Below, piece by piece: positions 8,677-15,771 of a stretch of 64,000 bases of DNA (position 1 is the stretch's first letter; the number at the start of each line of letters is the position of its first letter). Location: the NCBI RefSeq assembly GCF_026616195.1, contig NZ_JANHDH010000004.1, positions 1 to 64,000 of the forward strand, given 5' to 3'. The position numbers and the translations under genes were made by a program. The notes beneath the pieces are model-generated. The model was given only the letters and a program-made list of their open reading frames with translations, did no database searches and had not been told where the DNA came from. This stretch comes from Haloarchaeobius amylolyticus (GTDB lineage: Archaea > Halobacteriota > Halobacteria > Halobacteriales > Natrialbaceae).

Positions 8677-9912
8677 ATGGAGGTCGTCCGCAACATCCAA
8701 GTAAAGCTCGACGTTCCCGAGGACGCCCATAGCGTTCTCGATGAGACGTTCGAGCAGTTCCGACAAGCGGCTCAGTACGTCGCAAACACTGGATGGAGCG
8801 ACGACCCTACCCAGATCGAGGACACAAAGAACACGCTCCACGGCCAAACCTACGCTGACGTTCGGGAGCAAACCAGTCTGCAAGCCAGTCTCGTCCAATC
8901 CGCCCGCAACCTCGCCGCAGACGCACTCGGCAACTGCAAAGACCGTATTCTCGAGGACGGCAAGAAAGCCAGCAAGCCTGAGTTTCGTGGAAGCGTCGTC
9001 GTGTACAACGGGCGTACCATCACTTACCACGACGACCACGTCACCCTCGCCACCGTGGACGACCGCGTGACGGCCGAGTTCGTCATGCCCGAAGACGACG
9101 AGGGCACACCGTTCGCGGAGTATTGGACGCCAGAGTGGGAACGCAAGGAATCCACGCTCCACGAACGGGACGGCACGTACTACCTCCACGTCGCAGTCGA
9201 GAAAGAAGTCGAACCTTCGTCTGCTGATTCTGGCGACGAGCAGACCGAGAACGGAGTGGTTCTCGGCGTCGATTTAAACGTGGACGGCTACCTCGCTGTC
9301 ACCAGTACGGGAGCATTCTATGGCAACGCAGACCACCTTAACCACAAGCGCGACGAGTACGAGCGTCGGCGCGGTAACCTGCAACAGACGGGCACTCGCT
9401 CCGCACACCTCACTATCAAGGGCATCGGCTCGCGGTTCGCACGGTGGAGCGCCGACTACCTCCACCGCGTGTCGAAGGCTATCGTCCGTGAAGCCGTAGA
9501 GAACGATTGCACTGCAATCGGGTTCGAGAACCTGAAACATATCCGCGAGCGTATCTCGAACGCCAGCAAGTTCCAGCAGTGGGCGTTCCGCGAACTCCAA
9601 CAACACGTCGAATACAAAGCCGAAGAAGAAGGCATCGATGTGGATGACGTTTCGCCTGCCTATACGAGTCAGCGATGCAGTCACGGTAAGTGCGGATTCA
9701 CGCACGAAGCCAACCGCGACGGTGATGAGTTCGAGTGTCTGAAGTGTGGGAAAGAACTGCACGCCGACTACAACGCCGCCCGGAATATCGGGTGGCGTCT
9801 TGTCCAGCACTGGCTCAAGTCTGGTGCTGGACGGGCCACCAGTCAACTGGCTCTGAAGTCAGGGACGCTGAACGCGAACGGTCGATTCCGACCTACTGCC
9901 CTTCGCAGTTAG
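8677..9912 (+). CDS. tnpB: TnpB, RNA-guided endonuclease of an IS200/IS605-type element
   Basis: This 411-residue protein appears intact. The RuvC-like site is complete: Asp199 in GVDLNVDG, Glu284 in GFENLKHI and Asp364 in HADYNAARNI. A zinc ribbon (C334, C339, C354, C357) sits between the second and third acids, as in the family. TnpB uses an RNA made from the element's 3' end to cut DNA and favour element retention. No tnpA is present, so this is an IS1341-type element that depends on a transposase elsewhere. It is one of five TnpB genes here and the only one on this strand. AT-rich sequence immediately upstream probably holds the left end. Confidence 0.93.
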   Translation: MEVVRNIQVKLDVPEDAHSVLDETFEQFRQAAQYVANTGWSDDPTQIEDTKNTLHGQTYADVREQTSLQASLVQSARNLAADALGNCKDRILEDGKKASKPEFRGSVVVYNGRTITYHDDHVTLATVDDRVTAEFVMPEDDEGTPFAEYWTPEWERKESTLHERDGTYYLHVAVEKEVEPSSADSGDEQTENGVVLGVDLNVDGYLAVTSTGAFYGNADHLNHKRDEYERRRGNLQQTGTRSAHLTIKGIGSRFARWSADYLHRVSKAIVREAVENDCTAIGFENLKHIRERISNASKFQQWAFRELQQHVEYKAEEEGIDVDDVSPAYTSQRCSHGKCGFTHEANRDGDEFECLKCGKELHADYNAARNIGWRLVQHWLKSGAGRATSQLALKSGTLNANGRFRPTALRS

Positions 9913-9961
9913 AGCGAGAGTCCACTGACAAGCCTCAGGGCTTGACCCCGAGGCGGTTGAC
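9913..9961 (+). mobile_element. Right end and putative guide-RNA 3' hairpin of the TnpB element
   Basis: CCTCAGGG, loop CTTGA, CCCCGAGG (9933-9953) forms an 8-bp stem with one A-C mismatch just after the stop. In this family the RNA guide scaffold ends at the right end of the element, so the hairpin probably belongs to it. The exact end, near 9955-9961, cannot be set without an empty site. Confidence 0.5.
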
Positions 9962-10105
9962 TAGGTAGCTCGTTTCCGTGGTAAGCTGATTCCGGCCATC
10001 GAGAAGTAGATCTGTGAGTTCGGGATACTCGCTTCGATCGACTGAGCCAGTTTTGAAGATTGTGACGAAGTCGCGACCACTGCCAGTTCCAGGTTGAGCT
10101 GCCAT
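9935..10105 (-). CDS. Small protein of about 56 residues whose 3' end runs into the TnpB right end, probably truncated
   Basis: The ATG at 10103-10105 opens a frame beginning MAAQPGTGSGRDFV and containing SEYPELTDLLLDGRNQLT, with normal haloarchaeal composition. The last few codons and the stop lie inside the hairpin of the TnpB right end, so the native C-terminus was probably replaced when the element inserted. It follows the next minus-strand gene by 60 bp. No continuation is seen to the left of the element. Function unknown. Confidence 0.4.
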   Translation of the reverse strand: MAAQPGTGSGRDFVTIFKTGSVDRSEYPELTDLLLDGRNQLTTETSYLVNRLGVKP

Positions 10106-10165
10106 TGATATCCTCCGTTGTACGACTCAGATTCGTCGGGAACGAATATCAGTCTGCCTACAATC

Positions 10166-10402
10166 TCATCCCTTGGGCTCTATGTCCGTTTCCAACTCAC
10201 GTAGCGTAGCTGCTCGCTCTGCGAGCATTCTGAGGACCCAGCGTCGTCTTTCATGCTGATTCTCGTAGGCCACGTACTGCTGGACGGTTGGGATATCGTG
10301 CATACAGGCGATTCCGCCTCGCATCAGTCGTTGCTGGTTGGTGCCCAGGAGCTTCTCCGGAGGCAGCGCATCTGTGATTCGCGTAGGTGCCAGTTGGCTC
10401 AT
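10166..10402 (-). CDS. Small conserved-looking plasmid protein, about 78 residues
   Basis: The start at MSQLAPTRITDALP is preferred because the 52 upstream codons run across an inverted repeat and look non-coding. The protein is basic in its C-terminal half (NQHERRRWVLRMLAERAATL, a likely long helix) and has MRGGIACMHDIPTVQQYVAY in the middle. No domain is recognised. The 10-bp inverted repeat at 10463-10503 ends 61 bp before its start and is the obvious candidate for its control. Confidence 0.55.
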   Translation of the reverse strand: MSQLAPTRITDALPPEKLLGTNQQRLMRGGIACMHDIPTVQQYVAYENQHERRRWVLRMLAERAATLRELETDIEPKG

Positions 10403-10462
10403 TGGCCTCTCTCGCTGAGGTCGTGACAGTAACTGATGTCGAAAGGAACTCCCCCAAAGAAA

Positions 10463-10503
10463 GTTACCCCACGAATCGCATTCCGCCGACTTTGTGGGGT
10501 AAC
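10463..10503. promoter_or_regulatory. Inverted repeat GTTACCCCAC - 21 bp - GTGGGGTAAC, copy 1
   Basis: Two perfect 10-bp arms are separated by 21 bp, and the right arm is preceded by TTT. The same arms recur at 47307-47348 and 49536-49577 with 22-bp spacers. Arm centres are 31 bp apart, about three helical turns, so a dimer or tetramer could bind one face of the DNA. It lies upstream of the minus-strand gene at 10402. Confidence 0.75.
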
Positions 10504-10544
10504 TATGACGTGCATCGAAGAGATGTGCGACGACCTCATGCAGA

Positions 10545-10982
10545 CTATTCTCCGTCACCGCCTGTAGTGGACGAGCCGAAAAGCGGCTGAATTGCCGCTA
10601 GCCGTCCGTCCAGTGTACGCTGATCACGGCTTGTCGTTGCGAAGAGGGCCGTCTGATTACCCTCGGTGACGTTGCTACTGTTCTCTATTGGTCTCTCATC
10701 GACGAAGCCTCGGCAGCGAGGCATATCAATACGGCTTGACCGAGACGGTGCGAGTTCGATTCCGTGATCCGAGAGGGTTGATTCGACCGGGCTTTCGTCG
10801 ACGGCGATTCCACTATTATCGAACACTGCCTGCCGAGAGACTGTTCGCTTCAGTGTCGATCGCCTGTCCGCTCGAACTGATTCGTTCTGAGTTTCTTTTT
10901 TGATTGCCATGACTTCGTGGAGAAGCCAGATTCTGTCCGACTCCTCCACTCTGTTTGGATCGATAAACCAGCGCGGATGCAA
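10545..10982 (-). CDS. Hypothetical protein downstream of the lipoprotein gene
   Basis: This is a 145-residue frame beginning MHPRWFIDPNRVEE. An internal ATG (10910, MAIKKETQNES) would give 121 residues. The region from residue 25 on is polar, rich in Ser, Arg and Glu, with no hydrophobic core, so it may be largely disordered. It follows the lipoprotein gene by 32 bp on the same strand and may be cotranscribed. No family is recognised, and there is some chance that only part is real. Confidence 0.45.
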   Translation of the reverse strand: MHPRWFIDPNRVEESDRIWLLHEVMAIKKETQNESVRADRRSTLKRTVSRQAVFDNSGIAVDESPVESTLSDHGIELAPSRSSRIDMPRCRGFVDERPIENSSNVTEGNQTALFATTSRDQRTLDGRLAAIQPLFGSSTTGGDGE

Positions 10983-11014
10983 GCCTTGATCCAGTGATCT
11001 GATCTCCTGTTGAA

Positions 11015-11767
11015 TCAGAATTCCTGGCGGGTATAGGCACCACCACGAGGTCCATCGCCTCGTATGAATTGTCCTTCGAGATGGACCTCCAGCGCGTCAG
11101 GACGTCCACCGTCGAAGCGGCCTGTGACCGAGAATGGTGCGAGCCACGGACCTCGTCCAGCTTTGTTCTCGTTCGTGTGGCAAGCATCGTTCGCGACGGG
11201 TTCGAGGTAGATCTCTCCCACCCGGCCGTTCATGAAGACGTGTTTAAGGCCGAATGTATCGCACTCCCACTCGAGATGGGCATTTCCTTCGACAGTGAAT
11301 TGATCGCCAGCTACTGTCAGTGCTAATACGTCGTCCTCAACTTGGAGGTAATCACGAATCCATTCTGAGCCCATGTGTATAGTGACGTCGGCCAGCCGGA
11401 GAGCATCCTCGGGGTCCTCTATCCAGGGATGCTCATTCGTTGCCGGACTATCGATGGGTCCATCAACAATTTCATCCCCAAGAGTTGCGTCCGGTGACCC
11501 AGATGGACCACCGCTCCCTGACTCGGACTGAGGTCCTACCCCATCATCTCCTGAGATCGATGTCTCGTCTCTCCCTGGATCTCGATTCGAGGACGTACCC
11601 GTTTCTCGGTCAGTGGATGCATCCTGCCCAGATGGGTTGATGAAGTTGAGACAGCCGGAGAGAGCCGAAAGCACAGTGACTGTGCCAGCAGAGAGAACTC
11701 GACGCCGGCGCCAACTACCTATCTGATGAGATTCATCATCTTGAGACCAACTATCGAGGCCTGGCAT
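11015..11767 (-). CDS. Tat-exported lipoprotein of unknown function
   Basis: This 250-residue protein has a twin-arginine signal with a lipobox. RRRRVLSAGTVTVLSALSGC spans about residues 20-39, where Cys39 would be lipid-modified, so the protein should be anchored outside the membrane. A long Ser/Gly/Asp/Glu-rich linker follows (about 45-105), then a compact C-terminal domain of about 140 residues with three cysteines and several predicted beta strands (IHMGSEWIRDYLQV, HVFMNGRVGEIYLEP). Long low-complexity linkers after the lipobox are typical of haloarchaeal surface lipoproteins. The domain is not recognised. Confidence 0.8.
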   Translation of the reverse strand: MPGLDSWSQDDESHQIGSWRRRRVLSAGTVTVLSALSGCLNFINPSGQDASTDRETGTSSNRDPGRDETSISGDDGVGPQSESGSGGPSGSPDATLGDEIVDGPIDSPATNEHPWIEDPEDALRLADVTIHMGSEWIRDYLQVEDDVLALTVAGDQFTVEGNAHLEWECDTFGLKHVFMNGRVGEIYLEPVANDACHTNENKAGRGPWLAPFSVTGRFDGGRPDALEVHLEGQFIRGDGPRGGAYTRQEF

Positions 11768-11805
11768 AGCGATAATCGGAGGAAGGAACGTTAGCGGACA
11801 GGAAG

Positions 11806-11866
11806 TGACATCCTCCCCGCCGTGAACGGCGCGGCTTCCCGTACTGCAGTTGGGATATTTACCGGT
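11806..11866 (-). mobile_element. Right end of the TnpB element, ending at TGACATC
   Basis: Read on the element strand, the sequence after the tnpB stop forms a GC-rich hairpin (GCCGTTCACGGC) and ends GGGGAGGATGTCA. The same GATGTCA end follows the tnpB genes at 35409, 49696 and 56016, so 11806 is probably the outer boundary and the start of the guide segment. Confidence 0.6.
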
Positions 11867-13117
11867 CTACGACACGACTTGCTCTCTCGTGCAAAACGTC
11901 CCGCTCTCGCGGTCGAACAAGTGGGTCGATGGCTGTGCCACACAGCCGTTACTCCTATCCTCACCGTGAGGACTCGGAGTTATCTTCTGGCGCATATTCT
12001 CCGCCCCGTTACAATCCGCGTTCCCGACCAACCCGCATGACGAGCAGACGTACAGCCCACGTTCGACACGGTTCGACTTTGTGGCGTCACCACACCGCGA
12101 GCACGTTTTCGAGGTGTTCCACTCGTTTTCCTTCAGCACATCGACTCCTCGAATCTCGCCTTTGTATTCGAGGTACTGGTAGATGCGGTCGAACGCCCAC
12201 GAGTGCAGTTTCTTGTTGCCGGTCTTGCCCCAATCGGATTCCCGTACGTCTTCAGGCCAACTCACCGCGAGCGTGCCGACACCACGTTCGATACACTCGG
12301 TGATGATGGTGTCCGTGAGAGTGTGGTAGAAGTGCGTCTCGCGGTCAGCGAGTTTCTGACGTGCCCACATCGACTTCTCTGATGGGCCGTTCTCACCTTC
12401 AGTGTCGTACTCGGCCTGCTTGAAGTAGTGCTTGTCTTGCTTGAGCGAGTTGCCCGGATACAGCACGTATTCATCAGGGAACGCGACCGTGGCGATGTTC
12501 TTGATGCCAAGGTCGATGCCTGCAACTTCGTCGCCTGCTGAAGCGTTCGTCTCGAGCTTGACTTTGCAGACGAAGTGCAGTTCCCACTCGTCACCGTTCC
12601 AGACGGCACGAACATTCTGTACGCTGTTGACTTCCGAAAGGTCAATATCAGGGCGGGTCTGGTACTCGCAGAGCAGAAAGTCTGACCAATACTCTTTGAG
12701 GTTCTTTCCCTTGCTGAGTCGGACGCGGTTGTTCTCAGGGTCGTGTTTGAATCCGTCTTCTTTGAACGTGACCGTACTACGTGGTCGTTGGTCACCGTGT
12801 TTGCGGTAGCCGGGCGGATTCGCCTCTGGGTCTCTCTGTCGCAGGTCGAACCACGACTGGAAAGCGTCAGAGAGTTCTTCAATGACTTTCTGACTAGATT
12901 GCGCGTTCAAGTCTTTCCAGCACGAATGGTTTTTCATATACGATTTCAGCACACCTTCGTTTGGGATTTCGCTGGTTGCATCCCAAATTCGGTCTGCTGT
13001 CCATCGTGCGACGTTCCAGATCTTCGAGGCGGAGTCTCCGAGCGAATCGAGGCCATCGCAGACCTGCCGGTGGTTCCGAATAGAACCAACATAAGTTCGA
13101 GTGACCTCAATCGCCAT
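11867..13117 (-). CDS. tnpB: TnpB, copy 1 of a near-identical pair
   Basis: This 416-residue protein is very similar over its full length to the one at 49696-50946. RuvC acids Asp202 (GIDLGIKN) and Asp368 (GNADCNGAEN) are clear, and the zinc ribbon is C339, C342, C358 and C361. At the usual middle-Glu position the motif reads LAVSWPEDV, so the nearest Glu (289) is displaced by about two residues. The copy at 49696 has the same motif, so this is a property of the subgroup rather than damage. No frameshift is visible. No tnpA accompanies it. Confidence 0.9.
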   Translation of the reverse strand: MAIEVTRTYVGSIRNHRQVCDGLDSLGDSASKIWNVARWTADRIWDATSEIPNEGVLKSYMKNHSCWKDLNAQSSQKVIEELSDAFQSWFDLRQRDPEANPPGYRKHGDQRPRSTVTFKEDGFKHDPENNRVRLSKGKNLKEYWSDFLLCEYQTRPDIDLSEVNSVQNVRAVWNGDEWELHFVCKVKLETNASAGDEVAGIDLGIKNIATVAFPDEYVLYPGNSLKQDKHYFKQAEYDTEGENGPSEKSMWARQKLADRETHFYHTLTDTIITECIERGVGTLAVSWPEDVRESDWGKTGNKKLHSWAFDRIYQYLEYKGEIRGVDVLKENEWNTSKTCSRCGDATKSNRVERGLYVCSSCGLVGNADCNGAENMRQKITPSPHGEDRSNGCVAQPSTHLFDRESGTFCTREQVVS

Positions 13118-13351
13118 ACATAGTCTGTGTAGACAAACCTACTTAATGATCAGGAGTAGCCTGAGATATCCAGCCTGTCATAGGCGGTGGTCTGTATAGG
13201 AGTTGTCGTATCCTCTCTCGAAGATTGATAGATTCAGTAGTTGCGGGATACGCAACTGTGCGGAGTCATTCACCGAATATCAAGACGCTGTCGCACTTTC
13301 GCTCGCACAGACTGCAGAAGTCGTCTGGTTCGTATGTCCAAGCGTTGGGGT

Positions 13352-13708
13352 TTAGGCGTTCGTGAATTCTGCGAGTGAGTGATTCAAGCTGCTACTGTTC
13401 CACTTGCCGATCTGAACGAGCTCGAACGTATCGAGGCGAGCGTCAAGTGCAGTGGCGAGCTGATCCCGAACTGCGGTAGGGAGACTGTCGACACGGATCG
13501 CAGTGAGGGCGTGCTGGGTGAGGAAGTAACTCGTTGCGAGGCTCGTCGGAGCGACGACGATGACGTGGGATCCATCGACATCGTCGAGCGCTAGTTGGGC
13601 ATCTCGGTACTGGAGTACCGTCGCATCCAGTTCATCGACGGGGAAGAGACAGCCAGCAGCACCGTACTCGATACTCGCCCCTGCCGACTCAAAATGCCCT
13701 TTGAGCAT
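13352..13708 (-). CDS. Hypothetical acidic protein, about 118 residues
   Basis: The start at MLKGHFESAGASI is chosen over an ATG four codons upstream because it reads straight into a conserved-looking core. The protein is a single alpha/beta unit: two strands around YGAAGCLFPV and SHVIVVAPTSL, then helices (SYFLTQHALTA, VRDQLATALDARLD). No motif points to catalysis. It is divergent from the CBS-HEPN gene, with starts 123 bp apart, so the two may share a control region. No family recognised. Confidence 0.6.
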   Translation of the reverse strand: MLKGHFESAGASIEYGAAGCLFPVDELDATVLQYRDAQLALDDVDGSHVIVVAPTSLATSYFLTQHALTAIRVDSLPTAVRDQLATALDARLDTFELVQIGKWNSSSLNHSLAEFTNA

Positions 13709-13830
13709 AATCGAGTACAAATATATGTCTAATGGGCATTAACTTTGTGGTGCATGAGTGGCTAGATTCGCCACTATCGGGTCGTGCGCTCTCCCCCATT
13801 TTGACTATCTCTGCCTCCCCACCACCCAAC

Positions 13831-14655
13831 ATGCCCCGGGACCTCTACAACTGCACTGCGGCCGAACTCGCAACCCACTCTGTTGAACACCTTGATCAGG
13901 ACACGCCACCAAGCGACGCCGCCGCGTGGCTTGATGAGAACGGCTACGACGCCGCTCCAGTCTACGCTGACGACGATCCAGTCGGATTCCTTCACGAAGA
14001 CGACGTCACGACCGATGACGGCGGTGACAGCCTGGAGAATCAACTCACCCCGCTGACCATCGATTACATGATCAGCGGCGACACATCGTTCACAGACGTT
14101 CTTTCCGCACTCATCGAGCAACCCGTCTACTTCCTCGGCGGCCACAACCACGTCACCGGAATCCTCACCCGCGCCGATCTCAACACCGCCCCCGCACGCA
14201 TCTACCTCTTCGACCGGATCACCTACCTCGAAGAACACCTCCGCGAACTCATCCTGGACAAGAAACCGGACTGGAAAAACACACCAGTCACTGCAGACGA
14301 ACTCGACGACATCGAAGATCGGTACGAAGACGCACAAGCTGCCAACGTCGCCTTAGACGAACTCCACTACGCTCAATTCTCCACGATCGAAACGATCGCC
14401 ACCAGCGTCGACACCTGCTGGCAAACCTGTGGCTTCTCCACGAAAGGCGGTGCAGACTCTCGACTCCACGAAGTCACTGAACTGCGCAACGACGTCGCAC
14501 ATGCTAATCTCCTAGTCGAGAACACGGACAGTAACGAGTTCCTTAGCAGTGGCCGTACCACAGAAAATCTCCACAATACTCTCGAGACCATCCACGACGT
14601 TCTCTCGAACCTCCAGGACGCAGGGTACGACCCAGGGAACGACAAAAGCAAGTAA
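13831..14655 (+). CDS. CBS-domain protein with a C-terminal HEPN-like RNase motif
   Basis: This is a 274-residue protein if started at MPRDLYNCTAA. The longer frame from 13732 has a hydrophobic, non-acidic beginning and is less likely. Residues about 1-120 form a CBS pair (SDAAAWLDENGYDAAPVY in the first half, DVLSALIEQPVYFLGG then VTGILTRADLN in the second), a fold that binds adenosine nucleotides. The C-terminal 140 residues are helical and contain LRNDVAH, where Arg219 and His224 match the HEPN Rx4-6H motif with the usual polar residue after Arg. HEPN domains are often RNases in toxins and defence proteins. Nucleotide-gated RNase activity is an inference. Confidence 0.75.
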   Translation: MPRDLYNCTAAELATHSVEHLDQDTPPSDAAAWLDENGYDAAPVYADDDPVGFLHEDDVTTDDGGDSLENQLTPLTIDYMISGDTSFTDVLSALIEQPVYFLGGHNHVTGILTRADLNTAPARIYLFDRITYLEEHLRELILDKKPDWKNTPVTADELDDIEDRYEDAQAANVALDELHYAQFSTIETIATSVDTCWQTCGFSTKGGADSRLHEVTELRNDVAHANLLVENTDSNEFLSSGRTTENLHNTLETIHDVLSNLQDAGYDPGNDKSK

Positions 14656-14704
14656 ACCAGACACTCTAACTACGATCACAATTTTGGCTGATCTATCAAC
14701 CCTC

Positions 14705-15634
14705 TCAGCTAGTCTCTTGTCTCGACGAGGAAAATCTTGGACTCACGAACCGTCGAGCCCGATGCGGGACATCGAGTCCTCTATTTACTGGTAGAAAGAT
14801 GGAGTCCTGGTCGCCGGCGACGACTGCTGCAAGCAATTCGTGCTTGCAGAGGACTCTCCAGGGTTGATCGTGCTTGTATGGACACGAACAGACAAGGCCA
14901 TCTGACCAGGGGATGAACGGATACCGTCCCCCAGTCGTATACTCTCCCACGAGCAGTGGTGCCGGGAGTTCGATTCCGAACTCGCTTGGGCGTGCTGCCG
15001 CAGAGCTCTCACTGCAGGACAGGTCTGCTTCTCGAATGACGTCCTTCGCTGGGAGGTTGTGGGATCGGGCATACTTGGAAGGTGTTTGATCGTCATCTCC
15101 GAGGACAACCATCCCGACAAGTGTGTTCTGCCTGGTAAGGGCCTCAGCGTTTGGCTGTGCCCCGAGGACACCCTCTAAGAGCGTCCCGTACGACGATTCT
15201 TTCAGAACTTGGTACAGATTGAGCCAGGGAATCAGCTTCCTGTACCAGTTCGCACGGCGCTTGCGTTCAGAGTGAAGCGCTTTTCCCGGATCTGTCGCTG
15301 ACCGACACTGCCGCAAGCGGTGAGTGAGAAACGCAGGTGCCTCACTGAGTGCTTGATCATCCTCGAAGAGATCGTAGTATCGCTCTTCTTCGTTGAACGT
15401 CCGACGGCACGTCTCTTCGGCGTATTTCAGACCGACTGGTTTCGTCTTCCCTGACTGTTTCCAGGGATCTGCGTTCTCAGGACTGCCCTTCCAAGAGTTG
15501 TAGTTCTCCAGTAATTGATCGCGGCGGATTGGACCGCCAGCCATGAAATCGAGCCGAATACGGTGTTCGACTGGTTCAACTGCCGGAGGATCAATTTCAA
15601 CATCGTAGTCGTGTAGAGCGTCGGTTCCACTCAT
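14705..15634 (-). CDS. SWIM zinc-finger protein downstream of the VWA gene
   Basis: This is a 309-residue protein if started at MSGTDALHDYD. An earlier in-frame ATG at 15709 would add 25 Arg-rich residues. A SWIM-type finger lies near the C-terminus: CSCPYK, spacer, LCKHE. The N-terminal 200 residues are unassigned, with many Arg, Glu and aromatic residues. It lies 137 bp after the VWA gene on the same strand and is probably the last gene of that series. The SWIM finger is seen directly. The role is unknown. Confidence 0.7.
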   Translation of the reverse strand: MSGTDALHDYDVEIDPPAVEPVEHRIRLDFMAGGPIRRDQLLENYNSWKGSPENADPWKQSGKTKPVGLKYAEETCRRTFNEEERYYDLFEDDQALSEAPAFLTHRLRQCRSATDPGKALHSERKRRANWYRKLIPWLNLYQVLKESSYGTLLEGVLGAQPNAEALTRQNTLVGMVVLGDDDQTPSKYARSHNLPAKDVIREADLSCSESSAAARPSEFGIELPAPLLVGEYTTGGRYPFIPWSDGLVCSCPYKHDQPWRVLCKHELLAAVVAGDQDSIFLPVNRGLDVPHRARRFVSPRFSSSRQETS

Positions 15635-15771
15635 TGACCCTGGTGGTAGTCGAAGGGGCGGTAGCGTCGATGACGCGGCATGGATGTTTCTTCGTTGCAT
15701 TCGTCTCACGGGCTGAACTGGACGCCGCCCTGTACCCCATTCGGGTGGATAAACCGAGGTGAGCGTGGAGT

